NCBI GenBank assembly: GCA_037976565.1
Contig: CP137680.1
Coordinates: 14,305,825-14,369,824 of the forward strand
Length of the DNA: 64,000 nucleotides
DNA from: Mesocentrotus franciscanus
Taxonomy: Eukaryota; Echinodermata; Echinoidea; Camarodonta; Strongylocentrotidae
Direction of reading: 5' to 3'
Part shown: in pieces, positions 23,656 to 33,837 of the stretch
Position numbering within the stretch: position 1 is the first letter of the stretch
How the letters are laid out: each line of letters begins with the position of its first letter
The notes under the pieces: generated by a model
What the model was told of the DNA's origin: nothing
Seen by the model: only the letters and a program-made list of their open reading frames with translations
The model's database searches: none
Translations under genes and position numbers: made by a program

Positions 23656-25444
23656 CTAGACATGTAATACTTGTTAATAACAAGTATAGGTGGGCTGTTC
23701 CAAGTGCATGCCACACATGTTTAGTGACATACTAAGTAGTTAAGATAACATTGGCATGATTTGACCTTATTTTTGAAATAATCCATATTCAGGTCTATTA
23801 GTGTGCCAAATTTCAAGTCTATACAATGCATGGTTTTAGAGAAACCATGTACAGTATATTTGACCTTTGACCCTCAAATCTAAATATCAAAATGAAATAT
23901 GCATTTTCTAGATTTTGTTTTTATAAGAAATCATATCTCCGACTCATACTCTATCCAACTATGAATAAAAAATTAATACACGACAAGGACTCAGATTTCC
24001 CATAAGGTTGTACTCAAACGATTGACATATTTCTCCCATAGATATAACACGCAAAATTGGGCATTTTATTACATTGTTTGTGATAGTATATGATAATATG
24101 TTATAATAGTCAAGAAGATCATAAAATCAAATTCAAAACTACGGCAAAAAAAAAAAAAAAAAATTGACCCACCAGGAATCGAACTTGGGTCGCCGGAATG
24201 GGAGGCAAGTGCTATGACCACTATACCAAAATAATCCACATAGACATTACACGTGAACGGAAAATGGAATTCTCAAATCCCACTTTGCAAGTGAAATATG
24301 AGCATGATCCCGGCATCTGATCGAAAAATAAATGTCACACTCTGTGTAGAGAATTGTCTCAGCTACAACATATCCAAGCTGGCAGAAAATCGAGCAAAAA
24401 TAATCGAGATATTGCTCAAACAAGACTGGAATGTAGAATGAAGATTTGAAAAAAAGGAATGTCCCATAGAGAATACACGCAAAATGTGAAAAATTGACAT
24501 GCCTCCTTTAATCGCAAAAATACGCCATGATGCCTTTGTCAAAATGAAAAATCGTGTGGACTGCATTTGTAGAACATTGTCTCAGCTAGAACATATCCAA
24601 ATTTGGAAGAAAATTGAACAATATTTACAGAGATACAATCAATTTTCCAAAAATATGCTGACGTCATAATATGCAAATTGAAATTTTGAGTTCGGAGGCC
24701 ATTATGATGACGTCATGAGTTAATTGAGGGTCAAATGAGACATGAAATCATATCTCCGATTCATAATCTATCCAAATATGAAAAAATTGGGAGTTCCCAT
24801 CCATTCTGAAGAGTTACAATGAATTTTGTATAGGCATGTTTTTGCCCATATATGCTATGTATTACGAGCTCGCGCGCAACAAGTTTCTTGAACGGACGCT
24901 CATTGCGTTATTAATGGTCAAAAAAAGGTGAACAAGGTATCAAAATGCTTAGAAAAATGTGCCAAATATGATGACAAAGAAAATTTGGCGATTCTATGTT
25001 GCAAAATACCAGTGCGAAAACGCGCGCATGTGCGTGTGCGCGATTTTATAAAATGCTTAAAATGGCCAGAAACGTATGCAAAATGAATTTGAGACGATTT
25101 TGAGCATTTTTAAATTTTGCGCTAACGCGACGGCGTGCGCATGCGCGCGTTTTTGACCTGAAATTGACCGGACGGATATTGACCTTGATCATGATAATTA
25201 TGAATGAAAACGAATTTCCGTTATGAAGATATGATCATGAGTAGATTTTCAGAAAATTTTACAAAATGGCGCCTAGATGACGTCATCAGTCAAGGTCAAG
25301 GTTGAAAACGTTATTTTGCTTTGTCCATATGCCTATACATATGTGTGCCAAATTTCAAGGCATTTGATTTAGCCATTTTCAAATTATCTTGCTAACAATA
25401 AAGTGGGTGGAAATAAGAAAAATAAATAAAGAATAATAAATAAA
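23656..25444 (-). mobile_element. Helitron-like repeat unit M3 (- strand, full type)
   Basis: CTAG is at 23656-23659. Its segment 24225-24990 is almost identical, inverted, to the start of E0, including GGACATTCC with a T-run and CTCTACACAG-type variants not seen in other + units. It carries a tRNA-like module. Confidence 0.75.
24165..24228 (-). ncRNA. tRNA-Gly-like Pol III module, type 1 (copy in M3)
   Basis: The A and B boxes are intact on the - strand, with a run of about seventeen T immediately downstream. Confidence 0.6.
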
Positions 25445-27300
25445 CTAGACATATAATACTTGTTAATAACAAGTATAGGTGGGCTGTTCCAAGTACATAC
25501 CACACATGTTTAGTGACATACTAAGTAGTTAAGATAACATTGGCATAATTTGACCTTATTTTTTCGAAATAATCCTCTTATTCAGGTCTATTAGTGTGCC
25601 AAATTTCTAGTCTATACGATGCATGGTTTTAGAGAAACCATGTACAGTATATTTGACCTTTGACCCTCAAATCTAAATATCAAAATGAAATATGCATTTT
25701 CTAGATTTTGTTTTTTATAAGAAATCATATCTCCGACTCATACTCTATCCAACTATGAATAAAAAAATAATACACGACAAGGACTCAGATTTCCCATAAG
25801 GTTGTACTCAAACGATTGACATATTTCTCCCATAGATATAACACGCAAAATTAGGCATTTTATTACATTGTTTGTGATAGTATATGATAATATGTTATAA
25901 TAGTCGAAGAAGATCATAAAATCAAATTCAAAACGACGGCAAAAAAAAAAAATAAAAAATTGACCCACCAGGAATCGAACTTGGGTCGCCGGAATGGGAG
26001 GCAAGTGCTATGACCACTATACCAAAATAATCCCCATAGACATTACACGTGAACGGAAAATGGAATTCTCAAATCCCACTTTGCAAGTGAAATATGAGCA
26101 TGATCCCGGCATCTGATCGAAAAATAAAGGTCACACTCTGTGTAGCTTATTGTCTCAGCTACAACATATCGAAGCTGGCAGAAAACGAGCAAAAATAATC
26201 GAGATATTGCTCAAACAAGACTGGAATGTAGAATGAAGATTTCAGAAAAAGCCACCTCCCATAGAGAATACACGCAAAATGTGAAAAATTGACATGCCTC
26301 CTTTAATCGCAAAAATACGCCATGATGCTTTTGTCAAAATGAAAATCGTGGAAACTGCATTTGTAGAACATTGTCTCAGCTAGAACATATCCAAATTTGG
26401 AAGAAAATCAATCAATATTTACAGAGATACAATCAATTTTCCAAAAATATGCTGACGTCATAATATGCAAATTGAAATTTGAGTTCGGAGGTCATTATGA
26501 TGACGTCATGAGTTAATTGAGGATCAAATGAGACATGAAATCATATCTCCGACTCATAATCTATCAAAATATGAAAAAAATTGGGAGTTCTCATCCATTC
26601 TGAAGAGTTACAATGGATTTTCTATAGGCATGTTTTTGCCCATATATGCTATGTATTACAAGAGCTCGCGCGCACGGACATTTATCTTGAATGGACGCTC
26701 ATCTTGTTATTAATGGTCATTAAAGAGATAACATGGTATCAAATTGTTCAAAAAAATATGGGAAATATCATGAAAGAAAAAAATGGCGATTCTATGTTGT
26801 GTAAGGTGTACGCGCGCGCGCGCATGCGTGTGCGCGATTTTTTATAAAATGCTTAAAATGGCCTAAACGTATCCAAAATGAATTTGAGACGATTTGGAGC
26901 ATTTTTAATTTTGCGCGCTCGCGACGTACGCATCGCGCGTTTTTGACCTGAAATTGACCGGACGGATATTGACCTTGATCATGATAAATATGAATGAGAA
27001 ACGACTTTTCGTTATGAAGATATGACCATGAGTAGATATTCAGAAAATTTTACAAAATGGCGCCTAGATGACGTCATCAGTCAAGGTCAAGGTTGAAAAC
27101 CTTATTTTGCTTTGTCCATATGCCTATACATATGTGTGAAAAATTTCAAGGCATTTGATTGAGCCATTTTCAAGTTATCTTGCTAACAATAAAGTGGGTG
27201 GAAATAAGAAAAATAAATAAAGAATAATAAATAAATAATAATAAAGGCAATTCTAACGAAAACATAAGGTGGTCTGTATTATATACAGCCCACCTAATAA
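25445..27300 (-). mobile_element. Helitron-like repeat unit M4 (- strand, full type with 5' hairpin)
   Basis: CTAG is at 25445-25448 and the 5' hairpin is at about 27268-27296, so both ends of a roughly 1.85 kb element are visible. The 5' AGGTGGGCTGT and 3' ACAGCCCACCT are inverse complements. It contains a tRNA-like module. Confidence 0.8.
25961..26024 (-). ncRNA. tRNA-Gly-like Pol III module, type 1 (copy in M4)
   Basis: The A and B boxes are intact on the - strand. The downstream run is T-rich with one interrupting A. Confidence 0.6.
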
Positions 27301-29162
27301 CTAGACATGTAATACTTGTTAATAACAAGTATAGGTGGGCTGTTCCAAGTGAATGCCACACATGTTTAGTGACATACTAAGTAGTCAAGATAACATTGGC
27401 ATGATTTGACCTTATTTTTTGAAAAAATCCTCTTATTCAGGTCTATTAGTGTGCCAAATTTCAAGTCTATACAATGCATGGTTTTAGAGAAACCATGTAC
27501 AGTATATTTGACCTTTGACCCTCAAATCTAAATATCAAAATGAAATATGCATTTTCTAGATTTTGTTTTTTATAAGAAATCATATCTCCGACTCATACTC
27601 TATCCAACTATGAATAAAAATTAATACACGACAAGGACTCAGATTTCCCATAAGGTTGTACTCAAACGATTGACATATTTCTCCCATAGATATAACACGC
27701 AAGATTAGGCATTTTATTACATTGTTTGTGATAGTAAATGATAATATGTTATAATAGTCGAAGAAGATCATAAAATCAAATTCAAAACGACGGCAAAAAA
27801 AAAAAAAAAAATTGACCCACCAGGAATCGAACTTGGGTCGCCGGAATGGGAGGCAAGTGCTATGACCACTATACCAAAATAATCCCCATAGACATTACAC
27901 GTGAACGGAAAATGGAATTCTCAAATCCCACTTTGCAAGTGAAATATGAGCATGATCCCGGCATCTGATCGAAAAATAAAGGGCACACTTGTGATAGCTT
28001 ATTGTCTCAGCTACAACATACTCAAAGCTTAGCGAAAACAAAACTAAAACGACGGAGATATTGCTCGCGAAAGACGGGAATGTAGAATCCAGTTTTGAAA
28101 AAAAGTCATGTCCCATAGAGAATACACGCAAAATGTGAAAAATTGACATGCCTCCTTTAATCGCAAAAATACGCCATGATGCCTTTGTCAAAATGAAAAA
28201 TCGTGGTGACTGCATTTGTAGAAGATTGTCTCAGCTAGAACATATCAAAATTTGGAAGAAAATCAATCAATATTTACAGAGATACAATCAATTTTCCAAA
28301 AATATGCTGACGTCATAATATGCAAATTGAAATTTTGAGTTCGGAGGCCATTATGATGACGTCATGAGTTAATTGAGGGTCAAATGAGACATGAAATCAT
28401 ATCTCCGACTCATAATCTATCCAAATATGAAAAAAATTGGGAGTTCTCATCCATTCTGAAGAGTTACAATGAATTTTGTATAGGCATGTTTTTGCCCATA
28501 TATGCTATGTATTACAAGAGCTCGCGCGCACGGACATTTATCTTGAATGGACGCTCATCTTGTTATTAATGGTCATTAAAAAGATAAACATGGTATCAAA
28601 TTGTTCGAAAAATATGGGAAATATCATGAAAGAAAAAAATGGCGATTCTATGTTGTGTAATGGTGTTACGCGCAAAACGCGCATGTGCGTGTGCGCGATT
28701 TTTATAAATGCTTAAAATGGCCTGAAACGTATCCAAAATGAATTTGAGACGATTTGGAGCATTTTTATTTTGCGCGCTACGCGCGGACGCCATGCGCGTT
28801 TTTGACCTGAAATTGACCGGACGGATATTGACCTTGATCATGATAAATATGAATGAGAAACGACTTTTCGTTATGAAGATATGATCATGAGTAGATTTTC
28901 AGAAAATTTTACAAAATGGCGCCTAGATGACGTCATCAGTCAAGGTCAAGGTTGAAAACGTTATTTTGCTTTGTCCATATGCCTATACATATGTGTGACA
29001 AATTTCAAGGCATTTGATTGAGCCATTTTCAAGTTATCTTGCTAACAAAAAAGTGGGTGGAAATAAGAAAAATAAAGAAATAAAGAAATAAATAAAGGCA
29101 ATTCTAACGAAAACATAAGGTGGTCTGTATTATATACAGCCCACCTGATAAAGAATAATAAA
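27301..29162 (-). mobile_element. Helitron-like repeat unit M5 (- strand, full type with 5' hairpin)
   Basis: CTAG is at 27301-27304 and the 5' hairpin is at about 29118-29146, preceded on the - strand by TC. Both ends are complete and it is similar to M4. It contains a tRNA-like module. Confidence 0.8.
27813..27876 (-). ncRNA. tRNA-Gly-like Pol III module, type 1 (copy in M5)
   Basis: The A and B boxes are intact on the - strand, with a long T-run downstream. Confidence 0.6.
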
Positions 29163-30926
29163 CTAGACATGTAATACTTGTGAATAACAAGTATAGGTGG
29201 GCTGTTCCAAGTGCATGCCACACATGTTTAGTGACATACTAAGTAGTTAAGATAACATTGGCATGATTTGACCTTATTTTTGAAATAATCCATATTCAGG
29301 TCTATTAGTGTGCCAAATTTCAAGTCTATACAATGCATGGTTTTAGAGAAACCATGTACAGTATATTTGACCTTTGACCCTCAAATCTAAATATCAAAAT
29401 GAAATATGCATTTTCTAGATTTTGTGTTTTTTTACCAAAATAATCCACATAGACATTACACGTAAACGGAAAATGGAATTCTCAAATCCCACTTTGCAAG
29501 TGAAATATGAGCATGATCCCGGCATCTGATCGAAAAATAAAGGGCACACTGGTGATAGCTTATTGTCTCAGCTACAACATACTCGAAGCTCAGCGAAAAC
29601 AAAACTAAAACGACGGAGATATTGCTCGCGAAAGATGGGAATGTAGAATCCAGTTTTGACAAAAAGTCATGTCCCATAGAGAATACACGCAAAATGTGAA
29701 AAATTGACATGCCTCCTTTAATCGCAAAAATACGCCATGATGCCTTTGTCAAAATGATAAATCGTGTATACTGCATTTGTAGAAAATTGTCTCAGCTAGA
29801 ACATATCAAAATTTGGAAGAAAATCGATCAATATTTACAGAGATACAATCAATTTTCCAAAAATATGCTGACGTCATAATATGCAAATTGAAATTTTGAG
29901 TTTGGAGGCCATTATGATGACGTCATGAGTTAATTGAGGGTCAAATGAGACATGAAATCATATCTCCGACTCATAATCTATCCAAATATGAAAAAAATTG
30001 GGAGTTTCCATCCATTCTGAAGAGTTACAATGAATTTTGTATAGGCATGTTTTTGCCCATATATGCTATGTATTACAAGAGCTCGCGCGCACGGACATTT
30101 ATCTTGAATGGACGCTCATCTTGTTTTTAATGATCCTAAAGAGATAAACATGGTATCAAATTGTTCGAAAAAATATGGGAAATATCATGAAAGAAAAAAA
30201 TGGCGATTCTTTGTTGTATAATCGTGTTACGCGCGAAACGCGCGCATGTGCGTGTGCGCGATTTTTATAAAATGCTTAAAATGGCCTGAAACGTATCCAA
30301 AATGAATTTGAGACGATTTAGAACATTTTGAAATTTTGCGCGCGCTGCGACGTACGCATGCGCGCGTTTTTGACCTGAAATTGACCGGACGGATATTGAC
30401 CTTGATCATGATAAATATGAATGAGAAATGACTTTCCGTTATGAAGATATGATCATGAGTAGATTTTCAGAAAATTTCACAAAATGGCGCCTAGATGACG
30501 TCATCAGTCAAGGTCAAGGTTGAAAACATTATTTTGCTTTGTCCATATGCCTATACATATGTGTGCCAAATTTCAAGGCATTTGATTGAGCCATTTTCAA
30601 ATTATCTTGCTAACAAAAAAGTGGGTGGAAATAAGAAAAATAAATAAAGAATAATAAATAAATAATAATAAAGGCAATTCTAACGAAAACATAAGGTGGT
30701 CTGTATTATATACAGCCCACCTAATAATAAAGGCAATTCTAACGAAAACATAAGGTGGTCTGTATTATATACAGCCCACCTAAATAAAGAATAAATAATA
30801 AAGGCAATTCTAACGAAAACATAAGGTGGTCTGTATTATATACAGCCCACCTAATAAATAAAGAATAAATAATAAAGGCAATTCTAACGAAAACATAAGG
30901 TGGTCTGTATTATATACAGCCCACCT
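29163..30926 (-). mobile_element. Helitron-like repeat unit M6 (- strand, 5'-most)
   Basis: CTAG is at 29163-29166. Near 29430 a deletion removes the tRNA-like module and about 500 bases, leaving a T-run next to the remnant of the A box. The 5' end is a tandem of four hairpins, and the last one abuts non-repeat DNA at 30926/30927. That makes this the true outer 5' boundary of the inverted array. Confidence 0.75.
30694..30926 (-). repeat. Tandem array of four 5'-terminal hairpins
   Basis: Copies lie at about 30694-30722, 30753-30781, 30824-30852 and 30898-30926, separated by AT-rich spacers and a conserved AAGGCAATTCTAACGAAAAC tail. All carry the ATATAATAC loop form, unlike the main ATATCATAC copies at 11220-11790, so the two amplifications are independent. 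Confidence 0.9.
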
Positions 30927-31070
30927 AAATATGATCATCATTTATTCATGTAATACTACCCCAGTCACACAAAGATCTTCTTGAGTGCCTATAGGACACA
31001 TGCTCTGGTGACGATTGCTTTATGCTCTCACAGAATATTATTGGGACATTCTGAGCAATATCTAGACTAA

Positions 31071-31292
31071 GCGAACGAACGATTTACCTGTCCCAAATAC
31101 ATTACAATTACAACTAAAGAGGATGGTATGGGACTTGCGATTGATGACCAGGGCATTGACTCTGAGTAGGTGAAACTCCTTGACGTGATGCCTAACAAGA
31201 CGGAATGTGAAGAAGTCAAGATATGTGGCAATGTATGTGGGCTACATGCTGATATTGGCTTGTTACTGAGTGACAAATATAAAAATGAATAG
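31071..31292 (+). pseudogene. Candidate decayed coding exon, product unknown
   Basis: A 74-codon frame is open except for one TAG at 31167-31169 and ends at TAG 31290-31292. Its translation has balanced composition (for example YITITTKEDGMGLAIDDQ before the stop and LLDVMPNKTECEEVKICGN after it), unlike the AT-rich surroundings. The TAG is followed by GTGAAAC, so the first part could also be an exon ending at that donor. The family was not recognised. It may be a relic or chance. Confidence 0.3.
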
Positions 31293-31319
31293 GGTCCTAT
31301 ATAACATGTGTATGATATA

Positions 31320-31916
31320 CCGTAAATCTCCGTGTATAAGGCGCACCCGTGTATAAGGCGCACCCCTTTTTTAAGATTTAAAAAAAAAAAAAAAACGATT
31401 TTTTTTTTTTTCCCAGGTCTGTGTTAAAAACCCACGCGGGGAAGGTCTTTCATTTACTGCGAGGTGCAGTTGAAGGCGCCGATTTGTGCTTGTGAACTTG
31501 TCACAAATAATAGGAACAATGTCGTTTTTAGAAGAATGTGTAAGATCATTAATGTAAATAAAAACAGTAGAGGACCTAGGATAGGACCTTGTGGTATGCC
31601 ATGTGTAATAGAAGAAAAATTGGAAGAATTATTATAAACTACATATTGACATCTATTAGAAAGATTACTTTCAAACCAAGATGACAGACAAATTTGAGTG
31701 GTCTAGTTTCCAGTGGTGAGTCAACACACCGATTACTGAGCTGGGAGACATTGCCAGGCATAGCGCCAGGTGGAGGGGCACAAATCGAAACTTTAAAAAA
31801 AAAAATTTTTTTTGGTTTTTTTTGTTGTTTTTTTTGTACCCGTGTATAAGACGCACCCCCGACTTTCAAATTTTTTCGGCGGCAAAAAAGTGCGCCTTAT
31901 ACACGGAGATTTACGG
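31320..31916. mobile_element. TA-flanked inverted-repeat DNA transposon (MITE-like)
   Basis: Perfect 27-base terminal inverted repeats lie at 31320-31346 and 31890-31916; each starts CCGTAAATCTCCGTG and contains TATAAGGCGCAC. The element is flanked by TA on both sides, which fits a Tc1/mariner/pogo-type TA duplication. An extra GTATAAG-GCGCACCC motif lies next to the left end and a related one near 31842 in the same orientation. No transposase is present. The interior holds A- and T-runs (about 31380-31410 and 31796-31835) and a reverse transcriptase fragment. Confidence 0.8.
31500..31696 (-). pseudogene. Non-LTR retrotransposon reverse transcriptase fragment
   Basis: On the - strand about 65 codons match the central reverse transcriptase domain of LINE elements. 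They read SWFESNLSNRCQYV, then THGIPQGPILGPLLF, then after a one-base frameshift IYINDLTHSSKND. The PQG...LGPLLF...YINDL block is diagnostic of Jockey/CR1/L2-like reverse transcriptases. The catalytic F/YxDD region is absent. It sits wholly inside the TA-flanked inverted-repeat element, either captured by it or inserted into it. It is too short and broken to be active. Confidence 0.8.
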
Positions 31917-33037
31917 TACATGTACAGTACATGTACATGTACATACAATGTAGATGGAGGCTTACTCTGTAATCGTATTGATGCTTCTAACATTACTTGA
32001 GTCTGTATTTAAAAGGAGCTTGTGGATTTTTTTTTTTGGGGCACCCTCAAGAGAACTGTGTGCAGATGACTTTACATTATGACCCGTGTATTATGAAAAG
32101 TATTCAGTCAACATCAAAACTGTGCTTCCTTTTTGTACAGAATCCTGGATCCCCCTCCCTGTTATCAATATCCATTGCAAGCAATCAGGCCATTGAAGAC
32201 GTAAATTTGAAGTACAGAAGAGGCAATTCTAAGTGTAATAACTTTATCCCATTAAAAGTGCCTAAATAACTTGAATTTTGTGCATTTAAGACCCTACAAG
32301 GCACTTGTGTTGTCAAGGGAAATGTTTGGCATCTCAAGATATTTTTTTGTCCTTAATCACATTGAGCAAGTACCACTTCTTGCGATAATGAATTGATCAA
32401 ATATTGCAGTAGGCTGAGAAGTCTTAGACTTTGAACACACAGCAGAAAACAAATTTATTCTGTTCTTGAATTGAGGAATGTGGTTATACATGTATTGCAG
32501 ATCTTTTCACATTTTTGTCTGAAAAACCATAAATTAAATTGATTAAAAAGCCTAAAGCAATATTGGTTTTGTGGTTCTCCATGATTAGTCATCATTCATT
32601 TTATATTAACCAGGAAATGCCATTTTGTAAATTAAAAACCAGACAAATTATTTGAGATTATTTGATGAATTGTTAGCCCATGGTGTATGCTCAAAGAGGA
32701 AAGAGATGCTTTTGTGAAAAAATGTTAATTTAATCATAAACATTTGTTAGCAGTCATTCCAATAAATCATTATAATTGGTAAATTATTATAATTGGTTCA
32801 AATTGGTACAAAATGTAAAGTAAGTGCATGCTGAATTTATAGTCAAGTAGCATGTTCACATTATTCTTGTACAGTTCATCTGTACTAAAGCATGTTGCAT
32901 TTATTTGGAGTTGGTATCCAATAAAGACCATATACTAGCCTCAAATCTTACCTCTTTCAAGATAATACCTGTACATTAAAACTTGCTTTCAGTGATGTAG
33001 TATAGTGTAGCATCATTTCTTCTTTGATTTGTTTTTT

Positions 33038-33069
33038 GGGGGGAGGGGGTGGGGGAGGGGTGGGAGGGG
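33038..33069 (+). repeat. G-rich run with quadruplex potential
   Basis: Thirty-two bases with five or more G-runs of three to six, separated by single A or T, on the + strand. The pattern fits the four-G-tract rule for an intramolecular G-quadruplex many times over. Confidence 0.85.
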
Positions 33070-33141
33070 CGATTGGAGTACACTTATCACATATTTTGGT
33101 TAATACTACATGTATCAATGAACAATATGAGCAAATATATT

Positions 33142-33180
33142 CATATATATATATATATATATATATACAGTATATATTTA
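33142..33180. repeat. (AT)n microsatellite
   Basis: Alternating AT run with a short TACAGTATATAT interruption at its right end. Confidence 0.9.
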
Positions 33181-33710
33181 AATTCTACATGTTGGTTAGC
33201 ACACTTGAGATCTCAAGACACTGTATATTTTTACATTCAAACTGGAAAATAGATTTCCTGCCTTTTACATGTAAGCAGTACATCACAGAATTACTGTTCT
33301 GTATGCATTTATCTGCTTTATCCGTTTCAATCGAGAGTTCTTACAGGGACGTTTGGAAGAGTTCAGTTGAGCATGTGATGGGTATATATCTGTATGATGA
33401 GTGACAGGTCCATACATATGTAATCATGATATGGGAGTGGACACGTGATGACCATTTAATGGCTTCTTGCATGTGTGAGAACCATTAGCAATTCACCCGT
33501 CTAATTGATTTGAATTGTATGCACATGTGCATGTGGTTTCCAATTACAGATACACATGTACATGTAGATGTTTCCAAACTGTCATATATTCAACATGACA
33601 TTTTTACAATCTGTTGAACTTGCATTCATTTTGGACAACGATACTCCTGTTAATGCAGTAAAATATTAATTAGTTTTCAGGAATATGAAATAGTCTTCAG
33701 AAATCTGTCA

Positions 33711-33837
33711 TCAGAAATCTGTCATCTTAGCATGTACAGTAGCTGAGTAGCAACTTCCTGTAGTCAGTGGGCGGATCAAAAGCATCAGTCTCAGATGGAT
33801 CCTCTCTACATCCCCATCGGATATGTTCTCGTCATCT
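33711..33837 (-). CDS. Weak candidate terminal exon, product unknown
   Basis: On the - strand a good polypyrimidine-AG acceptor (nine T then AG, near 33838-33846) leads into an open frame starting DDENISDGDVER and ending in TGA at 33711. A second frame over the same stretch (EDPSETDAFDPPTDYRKLL, then a stop) also looks protein-like, so either a frameshift or chance is possible. No family was recognised. Confidence 0.25.

Larger units (their letters stand above)
31917..33710. other. Non-coding stretch with G-run and AT repeats
   Basis: No convincing gene is visible. It contains TACATGTACA motifs near 31919-31947, a G-rich run at 33038-33069 and an (AT)n run near 33142-33178. A 90-codon open frame at 31997-32269 has no family resemblance and no splice support. 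Confidence 0.6.
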
